From assembly GCA_013176395.1 (NCBI GenBank), contig JABMLP010000022.1, positions 1 through 64,000 on the forward strand: DNA of 64,000 nucleotides, read 5' to 3'. The position numbers and the translations under genes are program-made. Of this stretch, positions 34,003-44,709 are shown piece after piece. Source of the stretch: Venturia oleaginea (taxonomy: Eukaryota; Ascomycota; Dothideomycetes; Venturiales; Venturiaceae). The notes under the pieces are model-generated. The model was not told the origin of the DNA and did not search any database. It saw nothing but the letters and a program-made list of their open reading frames with translations. Position 1 is the first letter of the stretch; every line of letters starts with the position of its first letter.

Positions 34003-34759
34003 GCGATACCATCCACCGATGAAGCTAAATTCGTCATTGCATCCGATAAATAACGCTACCATCGAGTTTCATCGAAGTCCTTATTATCGCGTTGACTCGA
34101 TGACTGAAGGGCTTGGTGGAGGTGGAGATCCATGGCAATAATGATGGAGTCCTGGCATCGGGTCCGATGAACTGGATGCTTATAGGGACTACCTCCGCCG
34201 CTCTATGCTGTGGAGGTGGAAATCGATGTCAATGTCGTGCTTAACGAGTGAATGAGGATATTCGCTTATAGCCCTGGCCAGAAAGACGTTAAACTTGGCG
34301 TGTTTGCGTGAGAAAATCCTGTGCTGGTAGATCTGAAACCGCCTACGAATTCATCGTACTCTCATCGGGACCGTCTGAAACTCAAATAGATCTGGCACGT
34401 ATTCAACGTACTATACCGTCGTGCATCCACCATCTTTACGCACCAACCACCCCGCCGAAATATTTTCAGCTTCTCTCCGTAAATATTTTAAGTCCTAAGA
34501 ATCTAGATTACGTATCTCTAAGGGAAGAGAATCCGCGCCTCTAACAGTTAGAATAGATTCTTTAAATCTGCTACCTTTTAATTTACCTCTGATACGGAAA
34601 ATATGAAGGGAAAATCTTAGAATTTACCTAGAGAAGCAAAGAAATTATTTCGTTAAGATAGTTAGTACGTAAATATAGTTATTGGTTAGTACAGCTAGCT
34701 AATACGTAGCCGTATAGTACGTTGAATACTTTACAGATCTATTTGGGTTTCAGACAAAC
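34003..34759. other. Between solo LTR and gypsy 5' LTR
   Basis: Contains the second copy of the 65-bp dispersed repeat (34153-34217). The rest is AT-rich with no supported gene. Confidence 0.5.
34153..34217 (+). repeat. 65-bp dispersed repeat, copy 2
   Basis: Matches 30637-30701 over its full length with about four substitutions. Confidence 0.7.
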
Positions 34760-35099
34760 TGTCAAAGGATAGATCCTTTCTCAACTTATCCTGGATGGAT
34801 TCTTAGCACTACCTGGTAGTTCTCACGTGCGCCTAGCAGGGATTATTCAGGGACCGTTTCACATGCGCTTCTACTCCTTTCTATTCTCTTCTCAGGACAG
34901 CATGTCCTTTTCCTACTTGGAAGATTATATATACAAGTTGTTCTTCCTGTACCTACACTTTCTTCTTTGTACTTAGATACTTTGAAATACAAGCAGTCTT
35001 CTCTCACTTGCGAAACACCTTTGAGGGTTGAACTCTTACATTATCTAAGTACCGCACCAATACCTCTTGCTGACAGTAAGAGAGAGTCTCTGCAGCAAT

Positions 35100-35205
35100 C
35101 GTCAGAGCAAAGAGAAAGCCCTCCATCGAGCGAGGTACCGAGAAAGCCCTCCATCGAGCGAGGCACTGAGAAAGCCCTCCATTGAGCGAGGCATTGAGAA
35201 AGAGT
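35100..35205 (+). repeat. 30-bp tandem repeat, about three copies
   Basis: The unit GAGAAAGCCCTCCATCGAGC plus about 10 bp is repeated three times with small changes, in the leader of the gypsy element. Confidence 0.75.
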
Positions 35206-35373
35206 TTGCTAGGTACCTCATAACCTAGGACGGATGCTACATCTTCTCATTGTGTAGTAATCACGAACGTCGAAGATTGAGAGTTGTTGAAACTTGTCCT
35301 TTGCGAAGGGATATCAACAACGTCCAAAGTGACACCCACAAGTTGAAAGTACTCCCAGGTCAATCCTGTTGGT

Positions 35374-36410
35374 GAGTCAAGGTCCTAAAGAGGACACCCA
35401 AGCCATTTCAGTACTCTCAGGAAGAGCCTGTAGAGTCAAGGTCCTAAAGAGGACACCCAAGCCATTTTCAGTACTCTCAGGACGAGCCTGCAGAGTCAAG
35501 GTCCTAAAGAGGACACCCCAGCCATTTCAGTACTCTCAGGAAGAGCCTGTAGAGTCAAGGTCCTAGAGAGGACACCCAAGCCATTTTCAGTACTCTCAGG
35601 ACGAGCCTGCAGAGTCAAGGTCCTAAAGAGGACACCCCAGCCATTTCAGTACTCTCAGGAAGAGCCTGTAGAGTCAAGGTCCTAAAGAGGACACCCAAGC
35701 CATTTTCAGTACTCTCAGGACGAGCCTGCAGAGTCAAGGTCCTAAAGAGGACACCCCAGCCATTTCAGTACTCTCAGGAAGAGCCTGTAGAGTCAAGGTC
35801 CTAAAGAGGACACCCAAGCCATTTTCAGTACTCTCAGGACGAGCCTGCAGAGTCAAGGTCCTAAAGAGGACACCCCAGCCATTTCAGTACTCTCAGGAAG
35901 AGCCTGTAGAGTCAAGGTCCTAAAGAGGACACCCAAGCCATTTTCAGTACTCTCAGGACGAGCCTGCAGAGTCAAGGTCCTAAAGAGGACACCCCAGCCA
36001 TTTCAGTACTCTCAGGAAGAGCCTGTAGAGTCAAGGTCCTAAAGAGGACACCCAAGCCATTTTCAGTACTCTCAGGACGAGCCTGCAGAGTCAAGGTCCT
36101 AAAGAGGACACCCCAGCCATTTCAGTACTCTCAGGAAGAGCCTGTAGAGTCAAGGTCCTAAAGAGGACACCCAAGCCATTTTCAGTACTCTCAGGACGAG
36201 CCTGCAGAGTCAAGGTCCTAAAGAGGACACCCCAGCCATTTCAGTACTCTCAGGAAGAGCCTGTAGAGCCAAGGTCCTAAAGAGGACATCCAAGCCATTT
36301 TCAGTACTCTCAGGACGAGCCTGCAGAGTCAAGGTCCTAAAGAGAACACCCCAGCCATTTCAGTACTCTCAGGAAGAGCCTGTAGAGTCAAGGTCCTAAA
36401 GAGGACACCT
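35374..36410 (+). repeat. Minisatellite with two-unit higher-order structure
   Basis: About 17 units of 59-61 bp begin GTCAAGGTCCTAAAGAGGAC. Two subtypes alternate regularly: one has CCCAAGCCATTTTCAG..GACGAGCCTGCAGA, the other CCCCAGCCATTTCAG..GAAGAGCCTGTAGA. The true period is therefore about 119-120 bp. Units are almost identical except at the edges (for example near 36275). The array lies between the 5' LTR and gag of the gypsy element. Confidence 0.93.
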
Positions 36411-36972
36411 AACCCAAGAAGCAAGGGCCAACCTCAAGGGCCAAACAAAAAGGAATTTCAAGAAGAGAACACTTGTCCTAACCCAAGAAGCAAGGGCCAA
36501 CCTCAAAGACCAACCTCAAGAGCCAACCTCAAGGGCCAAACAAAAAGGGAATTCAAGAGAATTCAAGCTGAGATTTTCTAGAAGGTGCTAGAATCTCCAA
36601 GAAGCAAGGGCCAATTGTAAGGGCCAATCCACAGTAAATTCTCGCAAAATTTACAAAGAGGAAATCAGAGGTCATCCTAAGACAGCGTAGTCTTAGGAGT
36701 TGAAGCTGTAATAAGCTGAGGAAAGAAAGAGTTAGGAAGAGAGATTCAATACCCTTGACCTTCATAGTCCCTAGGAGCTCTGTCCTTAGTAATAAGGGTT
36801 GCAGAGCAGACTGTCAAGGATGAAATCAGTCGGAAGGAAACTCAGCCTCAGAGCTTGTACTCGATGATTGGAACGTCAATCAAGATTGATAACCGCCTAT
36901 TCGAAAGAAAACTTCAGAGGAAGGGAGTTAGTTCTTATCGAGGACATGGAAACAACAGTCGTGCGAATATAG

Positions 36973-38117
36973 GTGTTTGAGTTGATTCATACGGACTGCA
37001 GCCAATGGAGCTCGACAAGATTCAGAGCGGTCCACGTGGATCCAAGAAAGGTACAGGTCAGAAAGCCCAAAAAGAACAACACTGGACGTTTCACGAATCA
37101 GGGACAACGATTCGGAAACTCACCCATGGGCTCAGAACACCTCAAGGCTTTACAATCCGATGCGTCAGTACCGCCAATCCACAACATACTGAGCTGGACG
37201 GCTTGTTATGAGGACGACTGCAAAGTACACCTATCCGAGAAGCAGAGCTCCGGATACTACCCTCGGGATAGAGGAGGTTACCAAGGTAACGGCAATGTCA
37301 AAGGACATCTCGCTATGATGAGTTCGTCATCTAGCTCACCCGGTCTTTATGGCACTCAGTTGGTATTGCCAAAAGCAGAGTATGGCACAAACCAATTCGG
37401 GGTTGAGAATACAATGGCTGCTGTCAAAGTTATCAGCAGATACCCAAGCATGAGAAAGAATCCGGAACACGATCTTCACTGGATGATTCCATCGAACTGG
37501 TACAAAGTCAAAGAATGCCCACTGTGGGAGCACAAGTCCGAGGAAGATCCAGGAGAACCAGATTGGGAATTCCACTGGTTCACGAAAAGGAAGTCAACAA
37601 TACGACCCTCAGGAAGATCATGAAAATCCCAAACATCAGTACAGATGTACAGCACGTCCACCACAGACACTCACCTATGAATTGCTGCTAGTATGAGGAA
37701 TGCGATTTACCTCAGCACCAGGAAATGAAAGATCTTGGAGAAATACTCCAAGAGTTGCCAGCCATTTCCGGGAGTTGGTCTACACCAAACGAAAACGAAT
37801 CTCTACAGTCTATGTCGGGCGACGACAGTGAGTCTACAGTAGAAGACAACTCCAACGAAGGAGAATCGAAGGAAGATCTAGAGTTTATGACCTTCCGGCT
37901 CTCACGTTTGACACGAGACGTTGAACGAGCAATTGATCAGGACGATTCTCAGTGCAAAGACGTCTATCCAAATGCATGCCTTGACTTCACCTGCCCATAC
38001 CATCCGAATGGGGCAAGGAACCTTCGACACCTTGTCCGACGATTGGACATCGCAGTCAAAACAAAGCAAGCACGCAAATGGCATGAGAATTCGGGAAACG
38101 AAGAGGATCAACAGTAG
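36973..38117 (+). pseudogene. Gypsy gag remnant
   Basis: The frame at 36973-37623 contains ILSWTACYEDDCKVHLSEK, typical of the gag/pol spacer of fungal gypsy elements. It breaks at 37623 and a related acidic segment resumes in another frame at 37725-38117. Upstream gag sequence is missing or merged into the minisatellite leader. Confidence 0.65.
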
Positions 38118-38128
38118 AGAAGGCCCTG

Positions 38129-40228
38129 TTGAATCCTAATGAAGCGCCTCATTTTCTGAACAACCTTGGTACATCCAAGATGCTGGTCGAAGGAAAGATC
38201 GACGACGTACCAGCATGGGCCTTCATCGACACTGGTGCCGATAGGAATCTTCTAAGCGACAAATTGGTCGACGAATGGAAACTACCCGTACGGTCGAAAC
38301 GGCATCCATATCCACTAACTATCGCTGATGGAAGACCTGTCAACTTCAATGGAGGCATAGTGATCTACGAAGCAGACATAATCTTGTGGATACAAGGGAG
38401 GAAAGAACAGATTGTTCTAGACGTCACGAATATTGGAGACTCGGATTTGATCCTTGGTCTGCCATGGCTTCGAACTCACAATCCGCATATCGACTGGAGA
38501 ACATTGACGCTCACGTTCCCAGACCAACGATATCCCGTGCAGGCTAGCATGCGCGCTAGAACACGGACAGCACAAAGACCTTTGCAGAAAAGGCCTACAC
38601 ACGTTGAAGTGGCATACTGCTATCGTCTCCAGACAGAGGAGGATAGGTCAGTGTTCCAAATTCCCCATAGGTACCAGGAATTTGCAGAACTTTTTAAAGG
38701 GGAATCGATCGAAGATTCTCTTCCACCACACCAACCATGGGATCATGAGATCAAGCTCAACAATAATGAACAACCAAAGAAGTTCAAGATCTACCCATTG
38801 AGGGAAGATCAGCTTGAAACCCTTCGTGAATATATCGACGATTTCACGAAGAAGAAGTTCATCCGGGAGTCGAAGTCACCCGCCGGATATTCAGTTTTCT
38901 ACGTACCCAAGCCCGATGGTTCACAACGATTGTGTGTCGATTACCGACATCTAAATGAGATTTTGGTGAAGAATGCGTACACGCTGCCTTTAATCCAGGA
39001 GTTGAGGGACAGACTCCAAGGAGCCAGATGATTCACGAAATTCGATATTCCTGCGGCTTTTCATCGAATTAGGATTAAGGAAGGTGACGAGTGGAAGATA
39101 GCATTCCGCACTCACCTTGAGCACTACGAATACCTTGTCATGCCCTTTGGTTTGACAAACGCCCCTGCGACGCTGCAAGCCTATATGAACAATGTGCTTC
39201 GCGAGCACTTAGACAAGTTTGTGTCTGTTTATATGGATGACATTTTGGTTTACTATCATCGAACGTTCGAAGAACACGCCAATCACGTTCGAACCGTTCT
39301 CCGCGCACTACAGATATTTAACTTGCGGCTGAAACCCTCGAAAAGCGAATTCCACAAGCAACGAATCAAGTTCGTTGGATGTTTTGTCTCTCAAGATGGA
39401 GTTGAGATGGACCCGGAAATTTACCAGAAGGTCCGCGATTGGCCGGTACCCTCGAACGTCAAAGGAGTACAGTCATTTCACGCCTTCGCGAATTATTATC
39501 GACAATTCATCGAAAGCTTTTCCGAAGTTGCAGAACCCCTCACGGGATTGATGAAGAAGGGGATTACCTTCGAATGGAACGAGCATGCGCAAAAGGCCTT
39601 TGACGCACTCAAGATACGGTTAACAACACCACCCATTCTGCAACTGTTTAACTCAAAAAAAAAAACAGCCACAGTCGAGGCGGATGCGTCCGATCGAGCC
39701 CTCGGAGCATGCCTCAGCCAACCCGATTCAGATGGAAAGCTTAGACCAGTAGCTTACCACACACGAAAATTCCTGAAAGCAGAAGTCAACTACTCCACTT
39801 CAGACAAGGAACTCATGGCCATAGTTGATGCCTTCAAGCACTGGAAGCATTATCTTGAAGGAGCGAAACACAAGATTACCGTGTATTCCGATCACAAGAA
39901 CCTGCGGAATTTCACGACGACAAAGGAATTGAATCGACGGCAACTAAGATGGTCAGAAGAACTGTCATTTTACAACTTCCATATCCTTTACAAGAAAGGA
40001 AAGGAAAACGTTAACGCCGATGCATTAAGTCGACGAGAAGACTTCATGGCAGGAGAAAAAGAGAAAGTCGAACGCGCTTTGTTCCGACAGAAGGTGATGC
40101 ACTTGTGCACCAAGTCTCATCACTTCAGACAGGAAAGTCCTCTTATTGGCAAGAGGTCAGGAACGCGCAGCAAAGGATCGAGATGTACAAGGCTACATTC
40201 AATCAGCAGATCAGAATACCCGTATTGA
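38129..40228 (+). pseudogene. Gypsy pol: protease, reverse transcriptase, RNase H
   Basis: One frame encodes the aspartic protease (AFIDTGADRNLLSDKL), then reverse transcriptase with YPLREDQLETL, the catalytic VYMDDILVY and PFGLTNAPATLQ. RNase H follows (EADASDRALGACLSQ) and then KKGKENVNADALSRRED. A TGA at 39029-39031 replaces the usual Trp before FTKFDI. The frame ends at 40228, and a short stretch of the next domain is readable in another frame to about 40370. No integrase core is present. Confidence 0.87.
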
Positions 40229-40478
40229 AGACGGATTGCTCCTCTTCAACAACTTGGTATATCTTCCCACGAGCCTTAGGAAACAATCAACACGAATCTC
40301 CACTCAATGGTCATTGCCGACCAGAGAGAACGCGGAACCTAATGCTACAGGCGTACCATATCCAGACGTGCCATGAGACGAGTAAATCATAGATATAGCC
40401 CGCGTCCCAACCATATCGAAGACACTTACAACCATCTATTACTTCTCAATTACGCAACATTCTATCCTCATATACAAG

Positions 40479-41109
40479 ATGAAGTTCGCTTACCAAATCC
40501 TTGCCTTCAGTGCGCTCGCCACTGCTATCCCTCTTGGATCTGCTGAAAATGCTCTGGTTGTCAGTGTTACCTCTTCCTGCTTCAACATCAAGAACTGACC
40601 GAACTTGAGCAGCGTGTACCAGCCGAGAAGGTATATGTCCCCCATGGAGACAGCGGATCCAGCTATGTGCGTAAAATCCCCTGTTGATCACCCCATTATT
40701 CAACCACCCCTCGCAATGATGTCGTTCATCAACTAACCACACTGAAATTAAATAGGACAAACGACAGGAAGGCGCCGATCCAAGCACTAGTTACGCTACG
40801 GAAAATGACGATGGAGCTCTCTACAAGGTTTCTGAGGAGAAGAGGAAACGCCAGGAAGGCGCCGATCCAAGCACCGGTTACGAAGGCGAAACAGACGACG
40901 GGGTTTTCTACAAGGCTTCCGAAGAGAAGAGGAAACGCCAGGAAGGCGCCGATCCAAGCACCGGTTACGAAGGCGAAACAGACGACGGGGTTTTCTACAA
41001 GGCTTCCGAAGAGAAGAGGAAACGCCAGGAAGGCGCCGATCCAAGCACCGGTTACGAAGGTGAAACAGACGATGGGGTTTTCTACAAGGCTTCTGAGGAG
41101 AAGAAGTAA
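40479..41109 (+). CDS. Secreted Kex2-processed repeat-peptide precursor
   Basis: Three exons: 40479-40556, 40610-40630 (acceptor 3 bp later also possible) and 40756-41109, about 150 residues. Exon 1 encodes a signal peptide (MKFAYQILAFSALATAIPLG). Exon 3 encodes four units of 29 residues, each RQEGADPSTGYEGETDDG then VFYKASEEKRK, joined by KRKR/KR sites for the Golgi protease Kex2. Unit 1 differs (SYATENDDGALYKVS). Units 2 and 3 are identical in DNA; unit 4 differs from them by silent changes within the core and ends KK-stop. Each mature peptide would begin with Gln, which could form pyroglutamate, and holds two Tyr and one Phe. The architecture fits Kex2-processed repeat proteins and dikaritin precursors. 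The gene starts about 100 bp after the truncated gypsy. Confidence 0.85.
40762..41106 (+). repeat. Four 87-bp coding repeats of the peptide precursor
   Basis: The units are 40762-40848, 40849-40935, 40936-41022 and 41023-41106. The length is a multiple of three and the frame is kept. Most variation between units 2-4 is at third codon positions. Confidence 0.95.
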
Positions 41110-41763
41110 TGGCGTTACTGTTCTTTTCAAGGATCGTCTCTGTGGAATTGGCCAATTGGCGAGGAAGGGTGGTTTGGTGGTATTGGCGATTGTGAGATTT
41201 TGCTATTTGTCGATATTACATGATGTTGTGCATCAGATAGGTAGTTGCCGGAGTGGTATGTCGAGCGAGCAGCAATCCATATTTCTCCCGGTGTTATACA
41301 ATGCTTCCTCTTCCTCACCACGTTGGGTTCTCCATATCTATCTATTTGCCCCCGACTCACATCCTGTAGATATACCTAGCTTAATGTCGATGCTGATAAA
41401 TTTCAACTGTTGAAACACGGGCAGCACCTGCGTCCCAAAGTTCACCATGGTATGCTTTTGCATATTGACTTTGTAGGATAAATTGTTCCGCATAAGTATA
41501 CGGTTGTTCTTGGCCGTAGATGTCTTCACCTGTTGTGGCATGGTAGAAAGCAGCGTTTGCTAAAAATTGGGTTACCTCTTCTCCTTGCCGGTCTTCCAAC
41601 AGTGATATCAGAAACTGCTCCTCTGTACCTTCGTACGCCGTGATGTACAGTAGGGTCGCACAAGTTTCCGTACAGCCGAGATCGCTCAAAAAATGGTGAT
41701 TCTTGTAATTACATTATCGCGCTTTCAACGCGATCATTTTCGCTCATATTCTCGTATAATGTA

Positions 41764-42991
41764 CAGTAATACCAGGGCTACAAAATGAGCCATTCAGTGA
41801 GCTATTTAGTATTTTGTGTGCCAACCATCTGCCGCCAGTAATGCCCCAACCCTCCTTGGCATTGACTCAAGTACAGCATCAAAATAATGTTGTTCAATAA
41901 GCCGCCAGGCCTTAATAAGTGCTTCTTCTAGAACCTCTCGTATATTGTCTACACCGCCAGTAACGTATTCAATCATAGGTTCCACTTTGTAGACCAATTC
42001 TTTGAGCCTCCGCCAGAGGTTTTCAATCGGGTTCATATCAGGACTGTAGGGCGGCGCATCTTGTAGTGGAATGAGGTTTTCCTTAAACCAGACTGTAGTC
42101 TTTTTGGCTTTGTGGATAGGCGCGTTATCCTGCATAAATTTAAGGCCCGGTTCGTATACTGTAGGTAGCATTTCGTCGAGTAACTTGATATACGAGTTCG
42201 TAGAGTAGCCTTGACGCTTGCTCTCTAGGTCACGCTTAAGAATGTACAATTCAGAGCGCCCTGCTTGGCCAGAGAAGCATGCCCAAATCATGATAGACAC
42301 TCCTTTACCCTTCTTATAGGTATCAATCATTGAGGTCTCCCATTTTTGTCCTGGTGTGCGAAAACACCATGTTCTTGCCTTGCCGGTCCCTCGCTCAACT
42401 GAGCACTCGTCAGACCATATAATCTTCGCCCAATCTTCAGCTTTCCACGAGATGTGCTGCTCTGCCCAGAGCTTCCTGGCGTCAGCATGTACCTGTGTGA
42501 TGAAAGGGCGCCTTGCAGACCTCCAATTTGCGATTCCGTACTCTTTCAATATCCTCCTGATGGTATCCTTCGAAAAATCGATGCAAGCCTGTCTTTTGAC
42601 CTCCTCGTACGTTAACTTAGGCTGCGTACGTATAATACGTAACAGAGATCGTTCATCTCGGTCTGTATACGAGCGTGGCCGGCCGCTGGAAAGTAGGGAT
42701 TCGCCATTCTGGCGTAATGGGGCCTTTTCAAGGCTGTATTGGATGGTGGAACGCGGTAGTTTTTGTAGCGCCGCAATTGCGCCTAAACTGAGCCCGGCTT
42801 CACGCTGCGCATCAATTTTTCCGCGTTGATATGGAGTAAGACGATGATTAGGAAGCCTCTGCGGGTTTATAGGAGTCAATGGCTTTCGTTGAGGTGGCAT
42901 AATGGTAGTGCAAAGATAATGTGTTAAAAAAATGAGAGGTGTAGATTTCGCGTTTTCGCTTAATTGTACGGAAACTTTTGCCCTAGTACTG
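41764..42991 (-). mobile_element. Tc1/mariner element with intact transposase
   Basis: The 1228-bp element is flanked by TA (41762-41763 and 42992-42993). Its termini begin CAGTAATACCAGGGC on the left and CAGTACTAGGGC on the complement of the right, imperfect but similar. It carries an uninterrupted transposase ORF and sits inside the decayed copia gag, so it is younger than that relic. Confidence 0.82.
41806..42900 (-). CDS. Tc1-type DDE transposase, intact
   Basis: The chosen start (42900, MPPQRKPLTPINPQRL) gives 364 residues. Upstream in-frame codons to 43110 belong to the interrupted copia gag, not to this gene. A bipartite HTH occupies about residues 20-130 (LSLGAIAALQKLPRSTIQYS, then TYEEVKRQACIDFSKDTIRR). 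The catalytic acidic residues are in IIWSDECSVERG, KFMQDNAPIHKA and PPYSPDMNPIENLW. Length and motif spacing are complete, with no stop or frameshift. Cut-and-paste activity at TA is expected if it is expressed. Confidence 0.9.
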   Translation of the reverse strand: MPPQRKPLTPINPQRLPNHRLTPYQRGKIDAQREAGLSLGAIAALQKLPRSTIQYSLEKAPLRQNGESLLSSGRPRSYTDRDERSLLRIIRTQPKLTYEEVKRQACIDFSKDTIRRILKEYGIANWRSARRPFITQVHADARKLWAEQHISWKAEDWAKIIWSDECSVERGTGKARTWCFRTPGQKWETSMIDTYKKGKGVSIMIWACFSGQAGRSELYILKRDLESKRQGYSTNSYIKLLDEMLPTVYEPGLKFMQDNAPIHKAKKTTVWFKENLIPLQDAPPYSPDMNPIENLWRRLKELVYKVEPMIEYVTGGVDNIREVLEEALIKAWRLIEQHYFDAVLESMPRRVGALLAADGWHTKY

Positions 42992-44122
42992 TATATCTTG
43001 AACTGGCTCTCCCCTGGCTGTTCCATATCCATCTTGTCAGCAGTCGCAAAGAACGCCTTCTTTGCACGGGCCTGTTCTTCTGGGCAGTGTTTGCGGCTCC
43101 TACAGTCCATTCTACCACAGATCCAACATCCATTCTTGTTCTTCTGGCCTGGGGTGGTAGGAATGGGGTAGGATCAAATGGCTTCCTGTACCTTTGCCAT
43201 TCCTTTTTGCCTTGCCAATTTGACGTAGAAGAAGAATGAGTTTGTCTTGGCGCTCCGTATGACGGTTGAAATCTCTGCCTTCCATTTTCATGAAGCCGTC
43301 TGTCATTTAGGTATATGTCGTGCGACTCTTCAGATGTAATGACCTGCGTTGACTCTTTTCTCTCAAGTGCAAGTTGTAATGAAGCTCGGAGTTCCGCAAA
43401 TAGGTGTCCGCACGATGGATTAGGGCGCCTGAATATATCCTCCAATTCTCTTACACCTTTGCAAGCATTTGACCTTTGTTAAAGAATATCGTACGGTTCA
43501 CCTGTGAAATTACGATCTTTCCTCCAGGTTTTATTGAAGGCAATGATACCTTGGGGTGGTAGGTAGACATTTGGGATACTTTTTCGTGGTGGAAGTTCGT
43601 AAGAATCTGTTCCTGGGTCTCCTGGAGGTCCTGGGGAATATCCTTCTAGTGTGCCTTTTTCTTCGCACGAACCTCCTCCCCATCTATTATCATCCCATCC
43701 TCCCCCATTTCCATTTCCATTCTACCCTCCTCCACCACCTCCATAGTCTCTACCTCCTTTACCTCCTGAGTCATCTCCATCTGATGGATCTGGATTTTCT
43801 GGATTATCTGGTAGTGGTGGTGGGGGATTCTGGCGAGTTTGATTGCCCTTTTGCACGGCTGTTGGTTTTCTATCCTCTGCATACTCTCCCAAGTTAGATA
43901 ACCTCTTTCTTTCGTGCGACCTGTTGTATCTTGAGATTGTATACGTTGATCCTGATATTGCTCTTGCTCCTTTCGTGCGATTGAAGGACGTTGAGATCCG
44001 GATCCCTGTGTACTTGGCGACTCTTTCTTATCCGAAAATTCATCCCTTCCTGTGATTCTTTCGAATATTTGTTTTATCTGGTTTACCGCATCTGGTCGCT
44101 CCTGCGTACGAGTTGGAAACAA

Positions 44123-44563
44123 TATGCCCTGTCAAATGAACTCATTTCATTCACCTCATTTGTACTAGCTTGAATACGAGCCCCTCAATCGTGTATATAT
44201 ATGGGCATGCCCACATATCAATTCAGACTTTAGTCTGCTTCATCTACCTTTTGGCAGGTTATGAGCCCGGGCTTGCACTACCGCTGTGCCCATATATAAT
44301 TTACCCTACCACGCAAAGCAGATTCATTGGTGTTGAATCACCACACGGCCAACGGCTTTCTATGACCCATTCGAACCCTCCCGCTGATCTCTCTCGCGTC
44401 AAGGCACACGACAAATCTCAGAACCTCGTCAATTGCGCTTCTAGTTACTACAAGCCCTGTTCACGCCGCTTCTCAGGTCTCTCGCTCCCCTACACGTCAG
44501 AAACATCACCCGTACAGTTCCTATCGCTCATACAAATCCTTGCATTAGCTAAGTGGTCTTCGA
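44123..44563. other. No supported gene
   Basis: A plus-strand ORF at 44170-44577 has no domain and runs into a tandem repeat. I see nothing else that can be supported. Confidence 0.4.
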
Positions 44564-44709
44564 TCATGTCTCCGTGACCCGCTAGGACGGTGAGCAGGCA
44601 TGCAATCAAGGCTGAAATTTAAGCCAGATCTCTCGGTCATGTCTCCGTGACCCGCTAGGACGGTGAGCAGGCATGCACCCATGGCTGAAACTTAAGCCAA
44701 ATCTCCTCG
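44564..44709 (+). repeat. 73-bp tandem duplication
   Basis: Two copies of a 73-bp unit begin TCATGTCTCCGTGACCCGCT, with a few differences. A fragment of the unit (ATGGCTGAAACTCAAGCC) recurs near 44760. Confidence 0.85.

Larger units (their letters stand above)
34760..40380 (+). mobile_element. Ty3/gypsy retrotransposon, 3' truncated
   Basis: A 5' LTR (34760-35040, TGTCAAAGG..CTCTTACA, with a TATA-like TATATATAC) is followed by a repeat-rich leader, gag (about 36973-38117) and pol (38129-40228). The integrase and a 3' LTR are absent; similarity to pol ends near 40380. There is no target duplication at the right end. The gag, spacer and pol frames differ, and pol has a nonsense codon, so the copy is dead. 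Confidence 0.85.
41380..44122 (-). pseudogene. Copia-type gag relic, split by the Tc1 insertion
   Basis: On the minus strand, from 44122 down, frames shift between coding-like pieces. A Gly/Asn/Trp-rich stretch lies near 43780-43680, GEPYDILQQRSNACKGV near 43490, and a zinc-knuckle-like CWICGRMDCRSRKHC near 43110. After the Tc1 element, a piece with YEGTEEQFLISLLEDR continues at 41689-41381. The order matches gag of fungal copia elements. Several frameshifts and the insertion make it dead. No pol or LTRs are recognised nearby. Confidence 0.55.

Noticed and set aside
35374..36410. CRISPR-like array of regularly spaced repeats
   Set aside because: The units are contiguous 60-bp repeats without unique spacers, inside a eukaryotic retroelement. 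It is a minisatellite.
33687..40380. LTRs at 33687 and 34760 as the two ends of one retrotransposon
   Set aside because: The first has its own GTATC duplication on both sides and is a solo LTR; only about 760 bp of non-retroelement sequence lies between them.
40729..41155. Opposite-strand repetitive ORFs over the peptide gene (and a plus-strand ORF at 40805-41413)
   Set aside because: They arise because the 87-bp unit is a multiple of three, so every frame stays open. They lack a signal peptide and use no splice sites; only one frame has signal peptide, introns and KR spacing.
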